Below are positions 5,801 to 12,593 of a DNA stretch of 17,561 nucleotides, one piece after another. The notes beneath the pieces are model-generated. The model did no database searches. It worked only from the letters and a program-made list of their open reading frames with translations, and had not been told where the DNA came from. The stretch is taken from contig CAZQAE010000096.1 of NCBI GenBank assembly GCA_964591275.1, positions 1-17,561 on the forward strand, written 5' to 3'. The DNA comes from G963674685 sp964591275. Lineage in GTDB: Bacteria > Lernaellota > Lernaellaia > JACKCT01. A program made the position numbers and the translations under genes. Every line of letters begins with the position of its first letter. Within the stretch, counting starts at the first letter, position 1.

Positions 5801-7520
5801 ATGAACATCCTGACCAAAGCGCAGTTATTGGCGCATATCGCCAAGTGGCGTTTGACCTGGAACAAGCGCGACATCCATTACAAACCGGCAGGCCTTGACG
5901 ATTCGAAATTCATAACAGCCACGCAGGCCGTAAAAAAAAATCAAAGACGGATCGATCATCTTTTCCTCGGGCATGGCGGCCAACGCCCGATGCTCAATTT
6001 TCTTCTGGGCGCTGCAGGACCTATATGAAAAAACCGGTAAGCCCGGAAACCTGACATGGATTATTGTCGGCGCGCAAGGAGGGCGTGGGCGCGTTCCGGG
6101 AACTTTGGAGGAACTCAACAAGCCGGGACTCATCACGCGATTCATCGCTGGGCACCTGGAAACCGTCAAAACACTTTTGGCCAATGGCGACAAGGGCATC
6201 ACGGAAATTCATACCCTGCCACAGGGCGTGCAAGCATTTTTGCTCGAAGCGCAGGCCGCGGGAAAAAAATCTATTCTTACTGAGACAGGCCTTGGGACCT
6301 TCCTCGATCCCAGCATCGGCGACGGCTCGTACGTGGGCGGCGCTCCCATGACGGAAAACTTCGTCAAAACACATGGCGATCAACTGAAGTATCACATGCC
6401 GGACATCGACTATGCGCTTTTCGTGGCGCCTTATGCCGACAAGGAAGGCAACATTTACATGCGCCACGCCGCCACGAAGACCGAAAGCTACGAAAGCTCG
6501 CTGGCGGCCAGAAAAAATGGCGGGATCGTCATCGCCAGCGTGGGAGACATCATCCCAAAATCCGAGTCCGAAATTTATCTGCGTGCCGATCAGGTGGACT
6601 ACATCGTCGTCAATCCACGCAGTGAGCAAACCGCTTCGGTCGCGCAGCGCCAGTACTGGCCTATGTTCACCGTTGAGCACAAGGATGAAATCGACGTTCA
6701 CGAATCCGTCGAAAAATTGAAATTCGCCAACAACGTCCTCAAGATCACGCCGGTCCGCAACCCGGTGGAAATGGCCGTCGCGCGACTGGCCGCCGCCCGC
6801 TTCACCGAATCCGTGACGAAAGGCGCTTTGGTCAACGTCGGCGTCGGTCTCGGCGAAGAAGTCAGCCGAATGCTATACGAGGGCGGTTTGCACGAAGACA
6901 TCACGCTGTTCACGGAAACAGGCGTGGTAGGCGGACTGCCCACGCCGGGCGTTTTCTTCGGCGCCGCCGTCAGACCCGAAAAGATGATCACCTCCGCGCA
7001 GGTGTTTCACATGGCCTACGAAAAACTCGACGCCACGCTGCTGGGCATCCTCGAAGTGGATTCGCAAGGCAGCGTCAACGTTTCAAATCGCGGACCGCGA
7101 ATACTGGATTACGTGGGACCGGGCGGCCTGCCTGACTTGGTCGCCGCCGCGCGCAACATTTTCTTTGTTGGCTCATGGATGAACCGCGCAAAGATGGAAC
7201 TGAGCGGCGGGAAAATCAAAATCGTTTCGCCCGGCCAGCACAAATTCAAGGATTCGATCCGAGAGATCACCTTCAGCGGACCGCAAGCTCTGGCCAAAGG
7301 GAAAAATGTATTTTACGCCACGAGCGTGGGCCTGTTCAAGCTCACGGAGCGCGGAATGATGCTCATGGAAGTCATGCCGGGCATTGATATTCAAAATGAC
7401 ATCATCGGCTCATGTCCCATGGAAATCGTTCTTCCCAAAGGTGGCGAGGTCCCCGTCGTTCCCGGCGACATCGTCACCGGCGAAGGATTCAAACTCGCCC
7501 TGCCGGAAAACGAAACCTGA
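5801..7520 (+). CDS. family I CoA-transferase, split by a one-base frameshift
   Basis: This is an acyl-CoA:acetate/3-ketoacid or propionate CoA-transferase-like enzyme that moves CoA between carboxylic acids. The first part runs from ATG 5801 (GGAAG eight bases upstream) through ITATQAVKK to a run of nine A (5932-5940). The rest continues in another frame as IKDGSIIFSSGMAANARC and runs to 7520. With eight A the frame would be continuous, giving about 572 residues, a size typical of the family. Key features are GTFLDP near the middle of the first domain, and TETGVVGG with the expected catalytic Glu encoded at 6915-6917. EVDSQGSVNVSN and DYVGPGGLPDL follow. The shift may be an assembly error, recent inactivation, or slippage on A9. 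The downstream part alone (ATG 5973) would lack the N-terminal strand. Confidence 0.75.
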
Positions 7521-7521
7521 T

Positions 7522-7580
7522 CGCGACAAGAATGTCGCTCCTACATTTTCGTCGCGCTAACCGAAGCCTTGGAGGCTTCG
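7522..7580. repeat. two hairpins between the CoA-transferase and channel genes
   Basis: GCGACA (7522-7527) pairs with TGTCGC (7532-7537). CGAAGCCT (7562-7569) pairs perfectly with AGGCTTCG (7573-7580). The first is a short palindrome of the style seen elsewhere in the window. The second contains a GGAGG that would be hidden in the stem but lies too far from ATG 7593 to be an ideal ribosome binding site. Neither is followed by a T-run. Confidence 0.5.
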
Positions 7581-7592
7581 CTTCGTCATGTT

Positions 7593-8498
7593 ATGAACGT
7601 TGTCATGACAGGCGACAAAGAACATCGGAAAAAGCAAGGCGTCGGCAAACCTGTATTCAATACTATCCGCACGGCGAAGGAGGAAAAGCCCTTCACGCCT
7701 TTTCGCGCACGACTGCATGAAATCATTTTCGAAGCCGATACGAAGGCCGGAAAAGCCTTCGACATCCTACTATTTGTCCTGATCATTTTATCCGTCATCG
7801 TGGTCATGCTGGAAAGCGTGGCAAAAATCCAGCATCAATATGGCGGCTTGCTTTACGCTGCGGAGTGGGTGTTTACGCTTCTTTTCTCCATTGAATTCCT
7901 CTTGCGCTTGCTTTCAGTGCATCGCCCCGCACGCTATGCTTTCAGCTTCTTCGGCATTGTCGATATCCTGGCCATCCTCCCAACCTACCTGAGCCTCATC
8001 ATCCCCGGAGCGCAAACGCTTCTTGTCATCAGGGCCTTACGGCTGCTGAGAGTTTTCCGTGTCTTCAAACTGACCCGCTACCTCGGCGAGGCCAGGCTGC
8101 TGATAAAAGCCATAAAAGCCAGCCGGCAGAAGATCACCGTTTTTGTCACCGGAATTTTTTCCGTTGTGATCATCATGGGCACCGCGATGTATCTTATCGA
8201 GGCCAAGGCCGACAGCGGTTTTACGAGCATTCCCAAAAGCGTCTATTGGGCTATCGTCACGATGACGACAGTCGGATACGGCGACATCGCGCCGAAAACC
8301 GTGCCCGGCCAGACCCTGGCCGCATTCATTATGATTCTCGGCTACGCCGTCATCGCCGTGCCCACCGGCATCTTTTCCATGGAATTGGTCCAGGCAGCCA
8401 GGCAGAAGCCCGTCTCCACGCAGGCCTGCCCGAACTGCGCGGCCGAAGGGCACGATGTCGATGCGAAACATTGCAAGTATTGCGGCAATAAGCTTTAG
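7593..8498 (+). CDS. voltage-gated potassium channel with C-terminal zinc ribbon
   Basis: This is an inner-membrane six-helix channel of 301 residues. S1 is about 54-76 and S2 about 86-108. The S4 sensor is about 141-164, with R147, R150, R153, R156, K159 and R162 at every third position. S5 is about 181-204, and the selectivity filter TVGYGD occupies 226-231 before S6 (about 241-264). This is the Kv-type layout, so it should pass K+ in response to voltage. The tail has CPNC and CKYCG (C279, C282, C294, C297), with H287 between them, forming a zinc ribbon. The open frame extends to a TTG at 7569 inside a perfect hairpin, so I choose ATG 7593; ATG 7605 is also possible. No strong ribosome binding site is seen for either. 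Confidence 0.85.
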   Translation: MNVVMTGDKEHRKKQGVGKPVFNTIRTAKEEKPFTPFRARLHEIIFEADTKAGKAFDILLFVLIILSVIVVMLESVAKIQHQYGGLLYAAEWVFTLLFSIEFLLRLLSVHRPARYAFSFFGIVDILAILPTYLSLIIPGAQTLLVIRALRLLRVFRVFKLTRYLGEARLLIKAIKASRQKITVFVTGIFSVVIIMGTAMYLIEAKADSGFTSIPKSVYWAIVTMTTVGYGDIAPKTVPGQTLAAFIMILGYAVIAVPTGIFSMELVQAARQKPVSTQACPNCAAEGHDVDAKHCKYCGNKL

Positions 8499-8594
8499 GC
8501 GCCGACCAACAGGCACACAATGAAAAAGCGACAGCCTTTCGAGCCATCGCCTTGTCGTTGCCTGCTAATATTTTCTTAAGCGTTTCGCTGCGCT
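8499..8594. other. convergent intergenic stem
   Basis: Between the converging channel and nfu genes, CAGGCA (8510-8515) pairs with TGCCTG (8559-8564) and CGACA (8529-8533) pairs with TGTCG (8553-8557). This imperfect long stem could act as a terminator for either strand, but there is no strong T-run. Confidence 0.3.
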
Positions 8595-8876
8595 TTATTC
8601 CGCGTAGTACGGTTTGTCACCGCCGGCGTGATTGGTCGCGTCAATCACTTCGGTGATTTCGGGCATGAATTTCATCACGGCGCTTTCAATCCCGGACTTC
8701 ACGGTCATCTGCGCCATCGCGCATCCCTGGCAGCCGCCGCCGATGCGGATATAAAGCTTCTCGCCTTTGAGTTCGACAATTTCGGCGAATCCGCCGTGCC
8801 CCGCCAATGCCGGAGTGATACTATCTTCGAAAAAAGTTTTTAGCTTTTCAATTTTGGTTTCTTCGTTTTCACCCAT
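8595..8876 (-). CDS. Nfu-type iron-sulfur cluster scaffold/carrier domain protein
   Basis: This is a 93-residue single-domain NifU C-terminal-like protein. It has a helix with FFEDSITPALAGHGG, strand EIVELKGEKLYIRI, and GGGCQGCAMAQMTVKSGIE, in which C49 and C52 form the C-x2-C that bridges a 4Fe-4S cluster between two monomers. It would carry clusters to apo-proteins in the cytoplasm. The U32 pair encoded at 1374-3268 is a conceivable client, but the genes are not linked. The start at 8876 is chosen because GGAGGG precedes it at good spacing on the minus strand; a longer frame to 8915 would place that site inside the protein. It is transcribed toward the channel gene. Confidence 0.85.
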   Translation of the reverse strand: MGENEETKIEKLKTFFEDSITPALAGHGGFAEIVELKGEKLYIRIGGGCQGCAMAQMTVKSGIESAVMKFMPEITEVIDATNHAGGDKPYYAE

Positions 8877-9023
8877 GATTGTCCCTCCTCGTTTTTTCCC
8901 ATGGTTATCTTCCATCGACCCCTTGAAAGTAGTAATAATTTTTCAAAAAGCAAGATGCATTGTGGAAAATGACGACTGGCATCACAACGCTGCTTTGCGT
9001 GCCTGTCCTCCATTTTCTTGTCG

Positions 9024-11255
9024 TCAATCAGGCTCTTCGTCGAGAAGCTCACCCATGAACAGGCTGGAATTTTTCACGAAAAATACAATGGGAAGGTCTC
9101 CGGCAAGAGCGTCGAGGCGTTTTGCATACTCCACTTCATCGCCTTTCTTCGGAACAGCCAGACCAAAAAAAGTCACTTCGGCGTTTTTGCTTTTTTCGTG
9201 AATGGTTTCTACAATCGTTTTCCCTTCCGGCTTTTCAAAGACATGAATTTCAGCTTCGATTCGAGTTTTGGGAATCAACATTTCCAGTTCAGCTTGAGTT
9301 TTTTCCTTCATGATCTCATTGCTTGCAATGCTCATGATCTGGACATGCGCGTCCCGCCACTCGGAATTACGCGTCAACAAATAACCGAGCAGCAGCATCA
9401 GGTCCCCATTGCGCTGCATACCTCCCCACCAAATATGAACCACGCGGCGAATGCCCACCCTTTTATAAACATGTTTCGGCCTGATTCTCCCCAGAAGAAA
9501 AGATTTATTCAGCCGTTCAAGACGTCGCATTACACGCAAAAACTCGCCGAGCCTTTCATGATCATCCGGCCATCCCAGCATGACGGTATTACTTTCCGCT
9601 CCCGCCATGCCATTGGCCTGCGAGACATTGACAATGCCGTCGACGATTTCAGGGACAACGTTCACGATGCCGAAAACAACCAAGCCCTCCCGCACCAGCG
9701 CCTCATGCATTTCCTGGCGCATTTCCTCCAGGTCCCGCGTCTCACTGAGCAGATCGCCTACAATCATCTGACATGCAGAAACCAGGCCGCGTCCCTGGCT
9801 GAACCAATGCGCAAAGCGAATGTAGTCAAGGTTTTTTTCCACATCAGCGGCGAAGACAAGAATGTGCGGTCTCCAATTGCGCGAACTCACGGGGCGCGTG
9901 GACAGTCGGATAAGAGCCCATCGGATCAGACTTTCGTAAAGCCCCCGGCGCGCATCGCCCCATCTCGCTTCTTTTTCCCTGCGTGAAATGAGAATCCATA
10001 TCACGGCTTCTATCACGATGGCCGCGAAGCCCGCCGCCGTGTTGATAAGGAACATCGCGAACACGCAGCCGAAAGCTCCCAGAAGATTGACGGGCCAGGG
10101 CACCCGGATTTTTGGCCTCCAAGAGGGATCGCCGCCGATGGATTCGACCGCCGCCACGAGATTGACAATGGCGTAAACCGTGAGAAAAAACATGGTGACC
10201 GCGATGGCGACGGAATTCAGGCCGCCCAGCATCACAGCCGTCAATGCGATGATCATCGTGACAATGAAACCGGGTAGGAGTTCCTTCCGGCCCCCCGAGC
10301 GCCTACCGAAGATTCGCGGGGCAATGCGATCTCGAGCCAGCGCCTGCAAAGTTCTCGGAGCCGTCAGCATTGATCCGATCGCCGAGGAAAAAATCGCCCC
10401 GAACAACCCCGGAAGCACAAGCCACCGACCATAAGGCGCAATTTTCGTCCAAATCAGGGAATCCGCCCGAAGTTCCTCAGGACTGGCTCCCATCATCAGC
10501 ACAATGGGAATGGACAAATAAACAACAAATCCGGTTAAAACCGCACCGAGGGATCCAAGGGGAATGGATTTCCCCGTGTCCTTCAAATCACCCGACAAGC
10601 CCAGCCCCGCCATCACGCCGGTGACCGCCGGGAAAAAGATGGCGAATCCCATCCAGAAAGGAACTTCTCCCGACGGTGCGGACGCAATAAAAACTGTTCC
10701 GGAAAAATGGGAAGCGGCTCCGATGAACAAAGCGGCGATGGAAACGCCGATGAAAATCATGAGAGGGATTTGAATTTTTAGAGCCAGCTTGGCGCTGGTG
10801 TAAGCCAGCACTCCCACCACCGCGATGATGATGGCCGCCGTGGCCTGTAGGGGTAATTCCGGCATGACGATTCGGAGAGATTCGGCAAGACCGAAAGCGT
10901 ATAGAGTGACGGAAAAAGCTTGGGATAAAAACAACGGGAAGCCTACCGCGCCGCCGATCTCCAATCCGAGGCTTCTGGAAATAATATAGTAAGCGCCGCC
11001 GATTCCGACCCGAACGTTTGTCGCAACAGAAGAAAAAGACAGCGTTGTAATAGCCGTAATGGCGTTGGCGACAATGACGATTAGAATGATGCGATCAAGG
11101 CCCATATGCCCGACGAGCCATCCAAAGCGCAGGTACATTATCACGCCGAGGATCGTCAAAACCGTCGGTGTATATACGCCCAGGAAAGTGCCGAGCTTTG
11201 CGGCGTCCTCTTTCTTTCCAGGGTCACTGGCAGATGTCATGGACGGTAGATTCAT
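9024..11255 (-). CDS. cation-chloride cotransporter (SLC12-like, APC superfamily)
   Basis: This is a 743-residue inner-membrane transporter. The first helix carries GVYTPTVLTILGVIMYLRFG, the hallmark of cation-chloride cotransporters. GGAYYIISRSLGLEIGGAVG and further hydrophobic helices fill the first ~430 residues. The C-terminal ~300 residues are soluble, with a Rossmann-like layout (HILVFAADVEKNLDYIRFAHWF, VVHIWWGG, AEVTFFGL), as in SLC12 regulatory domains. It should move Cl- with Na+ and/or K+, and so sits naturally near a potassium channel in an osmotic or ion-balance setting, although the two genes are not co-transcribed. The frame extends to a TTG at 11309, but ATG 11255 fits the family start better; ATG 11240 is an alternative. 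Ion specificity cannot be read from this sequence. Confidence 0.88.
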   Translation of the reverse strand: MNLPSMTSASDPGKKEDAAKLGTFLGVYTPTVLTILGVIMYLRFGWLVGHMGLDRIILIVIVANAITAITTLSFSSVATNVRVGIGGAYYIISRSLGLEIGGAVGFPLFLSQAFSVTLYAFGLAESLRIVMPELPLQATAAIIIAVVGVLAYTSAKLALKIQIPLMIFIGVSIAALFIGAASHFSGTVFIASAPSGEVPFWMGFAIFFPAVTGVMAGLGLSGDLKDTGKSIPLGSLGAVLTGFVVYLSIPIVLMMGASPEELRADSLIWTKIAPYGRWLVLPGLFGAIFSSAIGSMLTAPRTLQALARDRIAPRIFGRRSGGRKELLPGFIVTMIIALTAVMLGGLNSVAIAVTMFFLTVYAIVNLVAAVESIGGDPSWRPKIRVPWPVNLLGAFGCVFAMFLINTAAGFAAIVIEAVIWILISRREKEARWGDARRGLYESLIRWALIRLSTRPVSSRNWRPHILVFAADVEKNLDYIRFAHWFSQGRGLVSACQMIVGDLLSETRDLEEMRQEMHEALVREGLVVFGIVNVVPEIVDGIVNVSQANGMAGAESNTVMLGWPDDHERLGEFLRVMRRLERLNKSFLLGRIRPKHVYKRVGIRRVVHIWWGGMQRNGDLMLLLGYLLTRNSEWRDAHVQIMSIASNEIMKEKTQAELEMLIPKTRIEAEIHVFEKPEGKTIVETIHEKSKNAEVTFFGLAVPKKGDEVEYAKRLDALAGDLPIVFFVKNSSLFMGELLDEEPD

Positions 11256-11382
11256 ACGATCCAAGCTACAAGGAAGTTCAAAAAAAACAAGAGAGCTGCT
11301 TGGGAACAATCAGCATAATTTTTCATTCCATATTGAAGAAAATTCAAAAATCCATATTTTTTCAGGAAGTTTTTAGATGGTC

Positions 11383-11411
11383 TTGCCCGTTTAATGCGTG
11401 ATGTTTATAAT
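11383..11411 (+). promoter_or_regulatory. sigma70-like promoter for the outer-membrane protein gene
   Basis: TTGCCC (11383-11388) and a perfect TATAAT (11406-11411) are separated by 17 bases. Transcription would start near 11418, giving a 5' UTR of about 75 bases. It lies in the 238-base divergent region between the cotransporter and barrel genes. No equally good promoter was seen for the minus strand. Confidence 0.7.
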
Positions 11412-11412
11412 G

Positions 11413-11486
11413 CCGCTCGAATTGCGCGACGATTGTTACACGAAACGTCGTGCGCGGTCTTTGGCGTGAACACATCATACGAGCGG
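11413..11486 (+). promoter_or_regulatory. possible structured leader before the barrel gene
   Basis: CCGCTCG (11413-11419) is complementary to CGAGCGG (11480-11486), which overlaps the likely ribosome binding site GAGCGGA. An inner stem pairs GCGCGACG (11424-11431) with CGTCGTGCGC (11446-11455) with a bulge. The outer left arm lies at the expected transcription start, so it may be only partly present in the mRNA. Confidence 0.3.
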
Positions 11487-11493
11487 AAAACTT

Positions 11494-12120
11494 ATGAAGT
11501 TACGCACTGTTTCTTTGGTCTTGGCGCTTTGTCTTCTCGTTCCGATTTTAGCCGTCGCCGACAGCTACGAAGAAAAAAGGATGGGCGTGGGAGCGCGTCT
11601 GGGGTACTCTTTTATCCCCGGCACTTTTTTGAACATGGGCTTTGATGAATATCAGAGCCTCAACACCACCTCCTTTGGCCTGCAGGGAATTTACGGCTTC
11701 GGGGCCTTCGATCTCGTTTACGGCATGGATAATTACTGGTTGACGATGCCGGACGGCGAGTGGCTGGAAAAAGGCATGGACGAAGATGAAGACATGTATT
11801 ACGTCGAGTCGGACTTCGGGCTGATCAATCTTGATACGTCGATCGTCTGGAAGTGGCGTGTTCACCCCGCCGTTGAACCGGTCGTGGGTCTCGGTCTGGC
11901 GCTCGGTTTTCCGTACGGCACAATCGACGTTGATCGCTATCATATGGGAAGCCGCCGGCATAAGCCGGAAGAAAAGCAGATGCCGGGCGTCATCCCCACT
12001 ATCAAGCTTCAGACGGGCTGTCGATTTTACCCGACGCCCGATTTCATGCTCTCGCTCGACATGGGCATCCAATACGGATTCTACCTCGGACTGGGCGGCG
12101 CTTACTTTTTCGACATTTAA
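11494..12120 (+). CDS. predicted outer-membrane beta-barrel protein
   Basis: This 208-residue protein has a signal peptide (MKLRTVSLVLALCLLVPILAV, cleavage likely after AVA at residue 22). The remainder is rich in alternating hydrophobic and polar strands with Gly and aromatic residues (GVGARLGYSFIPG, FGLQGIYGFGAFDLVYGM, VEPVVGLGLALGFPYG, IQYGFYLGLGGAYFFDI). This is typical of small 8-stranded OmpA/OmpX-like or PorT-like barrels. An acidic loop (MDEDEDMYY) lies near residue 95. No catalytic motif or specific family was recognised. It has its own promoter and a modest GAGCGGA ribosome binding site. A palindrome follows the stop. Confidence 0.65.
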   Translation: MKLRTVSLVLALCLLVPILAVADSYEEKRMGVGARLGYSFIPGTFLNMGFDEYQSLNTTSFGLQGIYGFGAFDLVYGMDNYWLTMPDGEWLEKGMDEDEDMYYVESDFGLINLDTSIVWKWRVHPAVEPVVGLGLALGFPYGTIDVDRYHMGSRRHKPEEKQMPGVIPTIKLQTGCRFYPTPDFMLSLDMGIQYGFYLGLGGAYFFDI

Positions 12121-12129
12121 CCTTTTAAA

Positions 12130-12145
12130 TCAGGCGGTCGCCTGA
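12130..12145 (+). terminator. palindrome after the barrel gene, weak terminator
   Basis: TCAGGC (12130-12135) pairs with GCCTGA (12140-12145) around GGTC, ten bases after the stop. The nearest T-run (five T) is about 16 bases further on, so intrinsic termination is uncertain. Confidence 0.35.
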
Positions 12146-12201
12146 ATCCGTTATCGATTCATTTTTAAATTTGGGGCGTCATTTCAGGAAAAGGCCGATT
12201 C

Positions 12202-12591
12202 GTGACCGTATTTCAGATAAAGACATCCCAAAGAAACGAGATGCTCAGCGTTACCGGGCTCCTCTGTCAATTCATCCGCGATGAAAAGATCGACAGTGGA
12301 TTTGTGCTGGCCTTCGTACCCCATACCACGGCCGGGATCACCATCAACGAAAACGCCGATCCCGATGTTGTCAAAGACATATTATTCGGCCTGGAAAAAA
12401 TCAGTCCGAACCTGCGCGAATTTTTGCACGGCGAAGGCAATTCGGACGCGCATATCAAATCCAGCCTGATCGGTGTATCATTGATCATTCCGGTTGAGGG
12501 GCAAAAGCCGGTTCTCGGCACATGGCAAGGCGTGTTTTTTTGTGAATTTGACGGTCCCCGAATGAGAAAACTGATCCTGAAAAAAGGCTGA
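12202..12591 (+). CDS. yjbQ: YjbQ/UPF0047 family protein
   Basis: This is a 129-residue cytoplasmic protein of the UPF0047 (YjbQ) family, some of whose members show secondary thiamine-phosphate synthase activity. Conserved features are PHTTAGITINENADPDV (H41, D53), GEGNSDAHIKSSLIG (H84), and LGTWQGVFFCEFDGPR (W108, E115, D117). Its length equals the family norm (about 130-140). The start is GTG at 12202, with AAAGG seven bases upstream. The gene lies two bases before the TMTC-like gene and is probably co-transcribed with it, although no functional link is known. The physiological role of the family is still unclear. Confidence 0.9.
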   Translation: MTVFQIKTSQRNEMLSVTGLLCQFIRDEKIDSGFVLAFVPHTTAGITINENADPDVVKDILFGLEKISPNLREFLHGEGNSDAHIKSSLIGVSLIIPVEGQKPVLGTWQGVFFCEFDGPRMRKLILKKG

Positions 12592-12593
12592 GA

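Noticed and set aside
6021..6701. Minus-strand open frame (226 codons)
   Set aside because: It is antisense to the CoA-transferase, and its translation shows no family resemblance.
9018..9986. Long plus-strand open frame (322 codons)
   Set aside because: It lies antisense within the cotransporter gene, whose protein is clearly recognisable; the plus-strand frame has no family features.
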